This document shows positions 6,665 through 14,941 of a DNA stretch of 35,541 bases, in pieces (the stretch's first letter is position 1; each line of letters starts with the position of its first letter). The position numbers and the translations under genes were made by a program. Below the pieces are notes generated by a model. That model was not told the origin of the DNA. It was given only the letters and a program-made list of their open reading frames with translations, and searched no databases. Location of the stretch: positions 1 to 35,541 of the forward strand of contig CAYWVR010000034.1 in assembly GCA_964461715.1 (NCBI GenBank). Reading direction: 5' to 3'. The DNA comes from CAYWVR01 sp964461715 (GTDB taxonomy: Bacteria; Planctomycetota; Phycisphaerae; FEN-1346).

Positions 6665-9600
6665 ATGAGTCGTTGGGTCTACTGGGTCAGCCTGACCGCC
6701 ATCGTCATCGTCATCGGCGTGCCGATGGCCAAGATCGCCGTCGACCCCTTGGGCGGCGTGCGGGACCTGTTTAAGCTGGGCATCGACCTCCAGGGCGGCA
6801 CGAGCTTGGTCTACCAGCTCAAGGCCCCGGAGGGCGGCGAGGCCCCGAGCGCCTCCCAGGCCAAGCGCGTCATCAGCGGCCGCATCGACCCCCAGGGCAC
6901 GCGCGGGTACGTTGTGCGACCGGTGGGCGAGGACCGCCTGGAGATCGTCCTGCCGGGCCGGCGGACGCGCCTCACGTTCGAGGAGACGCGGATTGTCTCG
7001 GCCGAGGAAATCCAGGCCCGGGCGAAGGCGGCGACCTACACGGCCGGGGAGCTCGCCCATTTCCAGGGCAAGGCCGCCTTGGCCGTGCGCATGAAGCCGG
7101 CGCTCCTGATCGACGACATCGCGAAACGCATCCGCCAGGGCCTCCGGGCCCAGGCCATGGAGGACGCCCGGTTCCACGTTGTGGGCATCGAGGGGGCCGA
7201 CGACCGATACGAGCGGATCGAGGTCTGGACCACCGCCGCTCCCGAGAACGCCTCGGCCCTCCAGCGCTGGAAGGACATGCTCGAAGACACGCTCTCGACC
7301 CAGCGGGACGTCGAGCGCGTCAAGCGGCTGGTGCGGCAGGCGGGGTTCCTGCAGTTCCGCATCATCGCCCATCGCGAGGAGGACGCCAAGAAGGCCAACT
7401 TCGACCGGCTCCTGGCCCTCAAGAAGGCGGGACAGCCCTCGGACAACCCCCGCTTCCGCTGGTATCCGATGGCCGATTCCTGGTGGAAGCGCTACGCCGA
7501 GACGGGCCTGCCCGCCGGATGGATCTACGTCATCGACGCCGAGGCTCGCAAGATCGAGGTCCTCGTCAACGTCGGCGACGGCCAGGACATCACCGGCGAC
7601 GACCTCGCCACCGTCTATCCGGACTCGCGCGCCGGCGAGCCGATTGTCGGCTTCACCATGCAGGCCGACGCCCAGGACCGCCTCGCGCGCCTCACGAGCG
7701 CCGAGAACCGCGGCCGCAGCCTCGGCATCCTTCTCGACGGCACGGTCCAGTCGGCCCCGATCCTTCGGGCGACGCTCTCTTCGGGCGGCATCATCGAGGG
7801 CTACGACAAGGTCTGGGAGCGGGACGAGGTCATCACGATCCTCAACTCCGGCAAGCTCGCCGCCAGCCTCGGGGAGCCCATCTTCGAGCGGACCGTCGGC
7901 CCGGAGCTGGGCGAGGACAACATCCAAAAGGGCGTCAAGGCCATCGTCATCGGCCTGATCCTCGTCGCCGCCTTCATGGCCGCCTACTACCTCTTCGCCG
8001 GCATCGTGGCGGACCTGGCGCTGGGCCTGAACCTGGTGCTCATCGTCTGCGTCATGTGGTGGATCGCGGGTGGCGGGACGGGGCAGGGCGGCGTGGCGTG
8101 GACGCTGCCGGGCATCGCGGGCCTGATCCTGACGATCGGCATGAGCGTCGACGCCAACGTCCTCATCTTTGAACGCATCCGCGAGGAGAAGGGGCGCGGG
8201 GGCAGCCTCGCCCTGGCCATCAAGAAGGCCTACGGCCGCGCGTTCCGCACCATCCTCGACGCCAACATCACCACCCTCATCCCCGCCTTCGTTCTCCTCC
8301 TGCCCCAGCTCTCGACCGAGGAGGTCAAGGGCTTCGCCGTCGTCATCGTCGTGGGTATCGGTATCAGCATGTTCACCGCCCTGGTGATCACGCGGATGAT
8401 CTTCGAGACGGGCCTGAAGCTCGGCCTCATCCGCGACCTCAAGATGCTTCAGCTCGTCGAGGCCCCGAAGGTCAACTGGATGAAGTTCGCGCGGGCGGCC
8501 GTGATCGTGAGCGGCATCGTCGTCCTGGCCGGCGCGAGCCTCTTCTACGGCCGCGGCCGCTCGAAGTACGACATCGAGTTTACGGGCGGGACGCAAGTGG
8601 CCCTGTCGCTGGAGACGCCCGAGGGGCAGGAGGCCCTGGACATCGAGACGGTCCGCGAGCGGGTCGTCGAGGTGCTCGGCCCGGCGGCCATCGTCCAGCG
8701 GCTCGACATCGACAAGAGCGTGGGCGGCGAGCAGCTCGACAGCTTCCTCATCAGCGTCTCGAGCGCCGGGGAGGCGGCCGCTGCCGACGAGCAGAAGGTC
8801 AAGTCTTCGCTACGGAAGGCCTTTGACGACCTCTGGCCCGAGGCCGAGGGCGTGAGCCTGACGATCGAGGCGAGCGAGATCACCGAGGAGGTCATCCGCG
8901 CCCGGCTTCGAGGCGCCGCCGGGACCGTTGCCGCCGAGGGCGAGGGCGAGGGCGAGACGGGGACCTACGCGTTTTACCTGCCGCCCGAGGATCGCCAGTT
9001 CCTGGGCGGCCTGCGCGTCGAGGCGACGGCCTCGGCCCCCATCAGCGAGAACGAGGTCCGCCAGTCGGTCGACGCGTTCCTGCGGAGCGAGCACGCGGAC
9101 TTGGCCCAGACGCCGCTCCGCGTGGAGGGGACCGCCCGCGCCCCGCAGGAGGGCCGCTTCACGGCCTTCGAAATCTGGATCGCCGACGATTACGAGGGCC
9201 GCCACGCCGGCATCGACAACCCCGAGTTCTGGACCGGCGTGCTGGAGGGGGCCGTCGGCGAGCGCGAGTTCGCCCTGACGACCAGCTTCGAGCCGACCAT
9301 GGCCGGGGAGACGTGGCACAAGGCCGTGCTGGCCATCGTCTTCTCGCTGATCGCCATCGTCCTCTACATGTGGTTCCGCTTCGCCAAGGTCGGCTACGGC
9401 ATTGCCGCCGTCGTCGCTCTCGTACACGACGTCTTCATCGTGATGGGGGTCGTGGCCCTGACGGGCCTCATTGCCGCCGCCTGGCCCGGCAACCCCTTGC
9501 TCATCACCGACATGCGCATCAACCTGCCGATGGTCGGGGCGTTCTTGACGCTCATCGGCTACAGCCTCAACGACACCATCGTCGTCTTCGACCGCATCCG

Positions 9601-10240
9601 CGAGAATCGCGGCAAGTTCGGCGAGCTCTCCGTCGAGGTCACCAACACGAGCATCAACCAGACCCTGACGCGGACCATCTGGACGAGCTTCACGACGCTG
9701 ATGGTCGTCACGGTCCTGTACTTCATGGGCGGGACGGCCTCGACGCTCCATGGCTTCGCGTTCGTGCTGACGCTCGGCGTCCTCGTCGGAACGTACAGCT
9801 CGATCGCCATCGCGTCGCCGCTCTTGGTCATCCGAACGTACCTGCTGCGGGTCTACGCGACGGCGTACCCGATCCTGGGCGTCCTGCTCGTCGTCTACTA
9901 CATGGCCCGGGAGGAGTTCCTGACCACGCCGCTCGGGTGGGTGGCCGCCGTGGGATGGCTCGTGTGGCTGGGCCTTGCGGCCTGGGCGACGTGGGACTAC
10001 ACGCACGAGCGTCCGTGGCCCGTGAAGGAGAAGGCCCACGTGCTGGCGCTGGTGGTGGCGGGGATCGGGCTGGTGGCTCCGCTGGCCTTCGTGGGCCTGT
10101 GCATAGCGATGCTCGTGGCCGCCAACAACGAGCTGCTCTTTGCCGCCGCCGGTCCGGCCGCCATCGCCTCGCTCTTCGCCCTCCCGGCCGCCTGGGTTCT
10201 CTATCGGACGGTGTTCGGGTCGCTGTTTCGGAAAAGCTGA
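6665..10240 (+). CDS. secDF: SecD-SecF fusion protein with an extra C-terminal membrane region
   Basis: 1191 aa inner-membrane protein that uses the proton or sodium gradient to pull secreted proteins across the membrane. SecD part: first helix, GIDLQGGTSLVYQL (39-52), a long periplasmic domain, SLGILLDGTVQSAPIL near 350-365, then helices from about 425 including GMSVDANVLIFERIREE. SecF part: a new first helix near 610, YDIEFTGGTQVALSLE, a periplasmic domain enlarged by a Gly/Glu-rich insert (EGEGEGETG), then helices with GYSLNDTIVVFDRIREN near 965-980. About 130 residues after the normal SecF end (from ~1058) hold about four more hydrophobic segments, which ordinary SecDF lacks. The start has GAGG upstream. 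There are no frame breaks. Confidence 0.96.
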   Translation: MSRWVYWVSLTAIVIVIGVPMAKIAVDPLGGVRDLFKLGIDLQGGTSLVYQLKAPEGGEAPSASQAKRVISGRIDPQGTRGYVVRPVGEDRLEIVLPGRRTRLTFEETRIVSAEEIQARAKAATYTAGELAHFQGKAALAVRMKPALLIDDIAKRIRQGLRAQAMEDARFHVVGIEGADDRYERIEVWTTAAPENASALQRWKDMLEDTLSTQRDVERVKRLVRQAGFLQFRIIAHREEDAKKANFDRLLALKKAGQPSDNPRFRWYPMADSWWKRYAETGLPAGWIYVIDAEARKIEVLVNVGDGQDITGDDLATVYPDSRAGEPIVGFTMQADAQDRLARLTSAENRGRSLGILLDGTVQSAPILRATLSSGGIIEGYDKVWERDEVITILNSGKLAASLGEPIFERTVGPELGEDNIQKGVKAIVIGLILVAAFMAAYYLFAGIVADLALGLNLVLIVCVMWWIAGGGTGQGGVAWTLPGIAGLILTIGMSVDANVLIFERIREEKGRGGSLALAIKKAYGRAFRTILDANITTLIPAFVLLLPQLSTEEVKGFAVVIVVGIGISMFTALVITRMIFETGLKLGLIRDLKMLQLVEAPKVNWMKFARAAVIVSGIVVLAGASLFYGRGRSKYDIEFTGGTQVALSLETPEGQEALDIETVRERVVEVLGPAAIVQRLDIDKSVGGEQLDSFLISVSSAGEAAAADEQKVKSSLRKAFDDLWPEAEGVSLTIEASEITEEVIRARLRGAAGTVAAEGEGEGETGTYAFYLPPEDRQFLGGLRVEATASAPISENEVRQSVDAFLRSEHADLAQTPLRVEGTARAPQEGRFTAFEIWIADDYEGRHAGIDNPEFWTGVLEGAVGEREFALTTSFEPTMAGETWHKAVLAIVFSLIAIVLYMWFRFAKVGYGIAAVVALVHDVFIVMGVVALTGLIAAAWPGNPLLITDMRINLPMVGAFLTLIGYSLNDTIVVFDRIRENRGKFGELSVEVTNTSINQTLTRTIWTSFTTLMVVTVLYFMGGTASTLHGFAFVLTLGVLVGTYSSIAIASPLLVIRTYLLRVYATAYPILGVLLVVYYMAREEFLTTPLGWVAAVGWLVWLGLAAWATWDYTHERPWPVKEKAHVLALVVAGIGLVAPLAFVGLCIAMLVAANNELLFAAAGPAAIASLFALPAAWVLYRTVFGSLFRKS

Positions 10241-10316
10241 ACCTCGCCGGGTCCGGGGCCCGATAGAATAGGCTGTGGAAGGATGTGAGCCGCGGCCCCG
10301 GCCGCCGGAGGTGTTC

Positions 10317-11108
10317 ATGCGCCTTGTGACCAAGGCGATCCTGGTGCTGTGTCTGGTCTTCGTGTGCGTCTTCGCGTTCTTCCTGGCGCCGCGGAGCGAC
10401 GGGACCGGCGTCGTGCCCGACCCGCCCAAGCCCTCGGCCAAGCCCCCCGCGCCGCCGGCGCGGGACCTCGACGACCCCCTAGCCGAGCACGAGCGGAAGT
10501 GGCGCGAACGGCTCGACAAGATCTTCGGGCCCGGCGGCGCCGCGCCCGACCGGGGCCCCGCCCCGCCGGCCGACCCCCACGACCTCGAATCCAGCGCCCG
10601 CGACGAGGGCGTCATCGCCGTCATGCGCCGGGAGGAACCCGTCCTCGGGGCCGACCCGCCGGGGCCGGTCCTCAGGCCAGACGGCGTGCGCGGCGAGGTC
10701 GTGACGGGACCCATGCGCCGCAAGAAGGAAGACCCCGGCCGCGTGCACACCGTCGTCCGCGGCGACACCCTCTATGACATCGCCCGCCGCTATTACGGCG
10801 ACGCGAAGTACGTCCAATTCATCCAGGCCGCCAACCCCAACCTCAACGCCGACCTCCTGAAAGTCGGCGAACGCATCGTCCTGCCCAAGCCGAACGACCC
10901 GAGCGCAGACGAGCCCGAACCGAAGCCCGCCCCGCAGGTCTACGTCGTCGGTCGCGGCGACACGTTGATCGGCATCGCCCGCCGCCTTTACGGCGACGCG
11001 GCCATGTATCTGAAAATCTACGAATCGAACCGCGACCTCCTCTCCTCCCCCGGCGCGACCCTCTACACCGGCCAGCGCCTCCGTCTGCCCGAGCCGGGCG
11101 GCGATTAG
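10317..11108 (+). CDS. Membrane-anchored protein with two LysM domains
   Basis: 263 aa from the ATG at 10317; GGAGGTG precedes it, and an in-frame GTG at 10311 is the alternative. An N-terminal helix (KAILVLCLVFVCVFAFFL) anchors or exports the protein. A Pro/Ala/Asp-rich linker of about 120 residues follows. LysM 1 is VHTVVRGDTLYDIARRYYGD onwards, ending GERIVLPKP; LysM 2 is YVVGRGDTLIGIARRLYGD, ending GQRLRLPEPGG. LysM domains bind N-acetylglucosamine-containing polymers such as peptidoglycan. No catalytic domain is present, so a structural or scaffold role is likely. A TAGAAT at 10264-10269 may be its -10 element; I see no good -35. Confidence 0.85.
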   Translation: MRLVTKAILVLCLVFVCVFAFFLAPRSDGTGVVPDPPKPSAKPPAPPARDLDDPLAEHERKWRERLDKIFGPGGAAPDRGPAPPADPHDLESSARDEGVIAVMRREEPVLGADPPGPVLRPDGVRGEVVTGPMRRKKEDPGRVHTVVRGDTLYDIARRYYGDAKYVQFIQAANPNLNADLLKVGERIVLPKPNDPSADEPEPKPAPQVYVVGRGDTLIGIARRLYGDAAMYLKIYESNRDLLSSPGATLYTGQRLRLPEPGGD

Positions 11109-11134
11109 GCTGGGCCCCCGCGCCCGGCCGGCCG

Positions 11135-11140
11135 TATAAT
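11135..11140 (+). promoter_or_regulatory. TATAAT element giving a near-leaderless DUF72 transcript
   Basis: A perfect TATAAT lies only 8 bp before the ATG at 11149, so transcription would start at or within two bases of the start codon. No Shine-Dalgarno sequence precedes the ATG. No clear -35 is visible 17 bp upstream. Confidence 0.5.
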
Positions 11141-11148
11141 GGCCCATC

Positions 11149-12045
11149 ATGGCCGAGACGGGGACAATCCGCGTCGGCACTTCCGGCTGGTCCTTCGACG
11201 ACTGGAACGGCCGGTTCTACCCCGATGAGAAGCCGCGCGGGTTCGACGATCTGGCCTACTTCGCACGCTACTTCGAATGCGTCGAGGTCAACTCGTCGTT
11301 CTACCGGCCGCCCAATCCGCGGTTCGCCGAGTCGTGGCTCCGGCGGACGCCGCCCAGCTTCGAGTTCACCTTCAAGCTTCACCAGCGCTTCACGCACCAG
11401 CGGGACACGGCCTGGACGCGCCAGGAGGCGGACGCGTATCGCCGGGGCATCGCGCCCGCCAAAGAGGCCGGGCGCCTCGGGGCCCTACTCGTCCAGTTCC
11501 CCTGGTCCTTCCGCGCCGAGGGCGGCGCCTTCGAGTGGCTCGACCGAATCCGCGACGCGTTCGGGGACTTGCCGCTCGTCGTCGAGGTGCGGCACGTGTC
11601 GTGGACGCGGTTGGAGCCGCTCGCGTTCCTGAAGGAGCGGGGCTTCGGCTTCGCCAACATCGACCAGCCCGCGAGTCGCGGCGGCGTACCGCCCATGACC
11701 CGCGCGGCGGGACCCGTGGGGTACGTGCGGCTGCACGGGCGGAACCGGGAGGCGTGGTTCGACCCGAAGGCGGGCCGCGACGCGAAGTACGATTATCTCT
11801 ACGGCGACGGGGAGCTCGAAGCGTGGGTCGCCCGGGTCCGGGAGGTCGCCCGGGCAAGCGAGAAGACTTACGTCTTCACGAACAACCATTACCGCGGCCA
11901 GGCCCCCGCCAACGCTCTCCAAATCCTCTCGAAGCTCGAGGGCCGCCCCGTGCCCGTCCCGCCGGCGCTGGAGCAGATGTACCCGTTTCTTGAGGAGATC
12001 GCGACCGGCGACTTGCCCCCGGGCGAGCAAGGGGCGCTGTTCTAG
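11149..12045 (+). CDS. DUF72 (YecE-like) TIM-barrel protein
   Basis: 298 aa soluble protein of the DUF72 family, whose biochemical role is not established. The family's conserved phrases are all present: IRVGTSGWSFDDW at the N-terminus, FECVEVNSSFYRPP, FTFKLHQRFTH, LLVQFPWSF, LVVEVRHVSW, YVRLHGRN, and near the end TYVFTNNHYRGQAPANAL. These mark a TIM-barrel with a conserved polar pocket. The ATG start is supported by the family N-terminus and by the adjacent -10 element. The stop is followed directly by the second inverted-repeat element. Confidence 0.92.
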   Translation: MAETGTIRVGTSGWSFDDWNGRFYPDEKPRGFDDLAYFARYFECVEVNSSFYRPPNPRFAESWLRRTPPSFEFTFKLHQRFTHQRDTAWTRQEADAYRRGIAPAKEAGRLGALLVQFPWSFRAEGGAFEWLDRIRDAFGDLPLVVEVRHVSWTRLEPLAFLKERGFGFANIDQPASRGGVPPMTRAAGPVGYVRLHGRNREAWFDPKAGRDAKYDYLYGDGELEAWVARVREVARASEKTYVFTNNHYRGQAPANALQILSKLEGRPVPVPPALEQMYPFLEEIATGDLPPGEQGALF

Positions 12046-12053
12046 GTCAGCCG

Positions 12054-12158
12054 TGTTTCGCCGGACTGCTTGCAGCCCGCTTTCTGCGCGAGGGGCGCCC
12101 GATCCAAGACGAACGTTAATCTCCGGAGGAAACGCCGCGCTTGCGCGGCGGCGAAACG
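12054..12158. repeat. ~105-bp inverted-repeat element, copy 2
   Basis: The left end TGTTTCGCCG (12054-12063), the core CGCTTTCTGCG and the right end GGCGGCGAAACG (to 12158) correspond to copy 1 at 3621-3724, with nearly equal total length (105 against 104 bp). The right arm contains its own palindrome, CCGCGCTTGCGCGG. The element lies 9 bp after the DUF72 stop codon and may act as a transcript end. Similarity is strong in the arms and weak in the middle. Confidence 0.65.
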
Positions 12159-12516
12159 GGGCCCGAGGGCGTTGGAAGTCTTGCCCTGAAAACGCCCGCT
12201 AACCCGGATGTTGCATTCGTTGCATCGCGGCTTCTCCACCGAGTCTTCTTGACGGCCCGTTGGGGCGCGCGGGACACAGCCGCGGGGCGGAGGAGGCAGA
12301 AGGCCCCCTTTCCGTCGCGGCCATGGGTGACGAGGTTCCGAAAGGCGGCGTCGNNNNNNNNNNNNNNNNNNNNNNNNNNNNNNNNNNNNNNNNNNNNNNN
12401 NNNNNNNNNNNNNNNNNNNNNNNNNNNNNNNNNNNNNNNNNNNNNNNNNNNNNGTCGTGCTGACGCGGGAGGCGGCGGTTCAAGGCCTGCGGATGGATGG
12501 CCAAGCCGCGAGCGGC
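12159..12516. other. Intergenic stretch with a 100-N scaffold gap
   Basis: Between the repeat element and the end of atpG I find no gene I can support. It holds a short repeated TTGCAT (TTGCATTCGTTGCAT near 12210) and then 100 N at 12354-12453, a conventional gap of unknown true length. The terminator of the ATPase operon should lie here and is not visible. Confidence 0.8.
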
Positions 12517-13410
12517 TCATAGGCCGCCGTCTTGTCCCAAGGCCTCAAAACCGCCCACGATATCCAGCAGCTCCTCGGTGATCTCGCTCTGACGGCGGAG
12601 GCGAAAGCGAGCGTCCAGCTCGCCGAGGCGCCCGTCGATGTTCCGCTCGGCGGCCTGCATGGACGCGAGGCGGCTGGCGTTCTCGCTCGCGAGCGACTGG
12701 GCCGCCGCCCGGTAGAGCGACACGAAGAGCAGCTCCCGCACCAGGAGCGAGAAGAGGCGCCGCCACGGGAGGCCCCGGATCGGCCAGCCCCGCGACGGCC
12801 AGTCCTTCCGCGCCAGGCCCCGGAGCCACTCGACGTCCACCGGGTAGAGCGGCTCGGTCACGGGCTCGTACTGCGGCCCGCCGCGCGACTCGTTGTAGAC
12901 GAGATGGATCGCGTCGACGTCCTCCTCGGCCCGCCACCGCTGGACGCGCACGAGGGCGTCCTGGACGAGGGCGAGGATGTGGCCCGCCGAGGACGGCGGG
13001 GCGAGCGTGTCGTCGGTCTCGATCTCCGCCTCATCGAGGACGGGGACGATGCGGGTGCCGACGACGAGGATGCGGCGGTCGTCGGACTTCAGGTTCCAGC
13101 CCTTGACCATCTCGGCGGCCTTCGCGGCAAGCTGCTGGTTGAACCGCCCGCAGAAGCCCTGGTCGGAGCCGAAGACGATGGCCCCGGCCCGCTCGGGGGG
13201 CTCGGCCGAGGGGGCGGCGAGGCGATCAGGGTTCGCGAGCAGCAGCGCGTGCAGCCCCTGCTCGACGGTCCGGCGGTAGTCCTGGAGGGCCGCGACAGCC
13301 TGCTCGTAGCGACGGATGCTCGCCGCCGCGATGCCCTTCATGGTGCGGACGACGGACTCGAGCTCCTCGGCGGTGTCGATGCGGCGTCGGATTTGCTCAA
13401 GCGTTTCCAT
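12517..13410 (-). CDS. atpG: N-type ATPase gamma subunit
   Basis: 297 aa central-stalk subunit that couples rotation of the c-ring to catalysis in alpha3beta3. N-terminal coiled-coil: METLEQIRRRIDTAEELESV with VRTMKGIAAASIRRYEQAV. The Rossmann-like part has GSDQGFCGRFN, the family's GSDQGLCGxFN motif. The C-terminal helix contains ENASRLASMQAAERNID, as in gamma subunits, with the usual ITEELLDIVGGFEAL end. It overlaps the end of atpA by 14 bp. It is the last gene of the operon, as in known N-ATPase operons, and faces the assembly gap. Confidence 0.95.
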   Translation of the reverse strand: METLEQIRRRIDTAEELESVVRTMKGIAAASIRRYEQAVAALQDYRRTVEQGLHALLLANPDRLAAPSAEPPERAGAIVFGSDQGFCGRFNQQLAAKAAEMVKGWNLKSDDRRILVVGTRIVPVLDEAEIETDDTLAPPSSAGHILALVQDALVRVQRWRAEEDVDAIHLVYNESRGGPQYEPVTEPLYPVDVEWLRGLARKDWPSRGWPIRGLPWRRLFSLLVRELLFVSLYRAAAQSLASENASRLASMQAAERNIDGRLGELDARFRLRRQSEITEELLDIVGGFEALGQDGGL

Positions 13411-14941
13411 CGTCGCTTCCGAGCTTTTCGACCTCGCGGTGCGCCAAGCCCCGCAGGGCCTCGCGGTCGGCGTCCTCGAGCTTGGCGCCCCGGATGATCC
13501 GCTCGCAGAACTCCGGCAGCTCCTCCGTCACGGCCGCGCGGATGGCCCGGGACGCCTCGGTCACGCGCGCGGCGGGAATGGCGTCGAAGACACCCTCGGT
13601 GGCGGCAAAGAGGACGGCGATCTGCTCGGCAACGGGAATGGGGGCCGCCTCGGGCTGCTTGAGGACCTCGCGCACGCGCCGGCCGCGCTCCAGTTGGGCC
13701 TCCTTCTCCTCCTCGAGGCGCGTGCCGTAGCGCGAGAACCGCTCCAGCTCCTCGAACTGGGAGTACGCCAGGCGCAGGTGCCCGGCCACGGCCCGGTAGG
13801 CGGGGAGCTGGGCCTTGCCGCCCACGCGCGAGACGCTCCGTCCCACCCCCACCGCCGGGAGCACGCCCTTCTGGAAAAGGTCCGGCGAGAGGTAGATTTG
13901 GCCGTCGGTGATGGAGATGAGGTTCGTCGGGATATAGGCCGACATATTCTGGGCCTGGGTCTCGACGATCGGGAGGGCCGTGACGCTTCCCCCGCCCTCC
14001 TCGTCCCTGAGGTGCGTGGCCCGCTCGAGGAGACGCGAGTGCAGGTAGAAGACATCCCCCGGGTACGCCTCGCGCCCCGGGGGGCGCCTCAGGAGCAGGC
14101 TCAGCTCCCGGTACGCCCGAGCGTGGTGCGTCAGATCGTCGAAGACGACCAGGACGTCCCGCCCCTGGCCCATCCAATGCTCGGCCATGGTCATAGCGGC
14201 ATAGGGGGCCATGAACTGGAGCCCCGGCGGGTCCTCGCCGGTGGTCACGACGACGGTCGTGTAGGCGAGGGCGTCGGCCTCGCGGAGCCGAGCGATGACA
14301 CGGGCGACGGCGCTGGCGCGCTGGCCGATGGCACAGTAGACGCACAGGACGTCGTTGTCGGCCTGGTTCAGGATCGTGTCGACGGCGATGGCGGTCTTGC
14401 CGGTCTGGCGGTCGCCGACGATCAGCTCGCGCTGGCCGCGCCCGATGGGGATGAGGGCGTCGACAACCTTGAGGCCCGTCTGGAGCGGCTCGGCCACGGG
14501 AGCCCGGTCCATGATGGCGGGGGCGGGCCGCTCGACCGGCCGCCGCGCCTCGGCCGACGGCTCGCCGCGATCGTCCAGGGACCGCCCTGCCGCGTCGACG
14601 ACCCGGCCCACCAGGGCGTCGCCGATGGGGACGTCCATGACGCGACCCGTGCGCGTGACCTCGTCGCCCGCGTCAATGTCCTCCAGACGATCGAGCAGGA
14701 TGACGCCGACCTCGCCACGGTCGAGGTTGAAGGCCATGCCCAGTCGCCCGCCGGGGAAGCGCACGAGTTCCTCGCTCTTGACGTGCGGCAGGCCTCGTAC
14801 CCGGGCGACGCCGGGCGAGACGCTCGCCACCACGCCGACCTCGCGGACGCGCGGACCGGGCTCGAGCGTCTCGAAGGCTCGTTCGAAGGCCGCGTCGGTC
14901 TGGCCGACGAGACGGTCGAGGGCGGAGGGGGAATCGCTCAC
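13397..14941 (-). CDS. atpA: N-type ATPase alpha subunit
   Basis: 514 aa, the non-catalytic nucleotide-binding subunit of the F1-like head. Walker A is GDRQTGKT (176-183), followed by AIAVDTILNQ. QFMAPYAAMTMAEHWM and DDLTHHARAYRELSLLLRRPPGREAYPGD are the usual alpha regions (the second given here only as landmark words). VGRSVSRVGGKAQL carries the conserved arginine of the catalytic interface. The start overlaps the atpF stop by four bases (ATGA), which implies translational coupling. Placement after atpF and before atpG matches the N-ATPase order. Confidence 0.96.
   Translation of the reverse strand: MSDSPSALDRLVGQTDAAFERAFETLEPGPRVREVGVVASVSPGVARVRGLPHVKSEELVRFPGGRLGMAFNLDRGEVGVILLDRLEDIDAGDEVTRTGRVMDVPIGDALVGRVVDAAGRSLDDRGEPSAEARRPVERPAPAIMDRAPVAEPLQTGLKVVDALIPIGRGQRELIVGDRQTGKTAIAVDTILNQADNDVLCVYCAIGQRASAVARVIARLREADALAYTTVVVTTGEDPPGLQFMAPYAAMTMAEHWMGQGRDVLVVFDDLTHHARAYRELSLLLRRPPGREAYPGDVFYLHSRLLERATHLRDEEGGGSVTALPIVETQAQNMSAYIPTNLISITDGQIYLSPDLFQKGVLPAVGVGRSVSRVGGKAQLPAYRAVAGHLRLAYSQFEELERFSRYGTRLEEEKEAQLERGRRVREVLKQPEAAPIPVAEQIAVLFAATEGVFDAIPAARVTEASRAIRAAVTEELPEFCERIIRGAKLEDADREALRGLAHREVEKLGSDDGNA

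Noticed and set aside
6161..8596. 811-aa open frame on the minus strand opposite yajC and secDF
   Set aside because: It is a shadow of secDF in GC-rich sequence: composition is an Asp/Arg/Leu/His-rich mirror of the real gene, with no domain and no ribosome site.
12159..12353. Small ORFs near the first gap
   Set aside because: No conserved words, no ribosome site, and most run into the N stretch; nothing to distinguish them from chance open frames.
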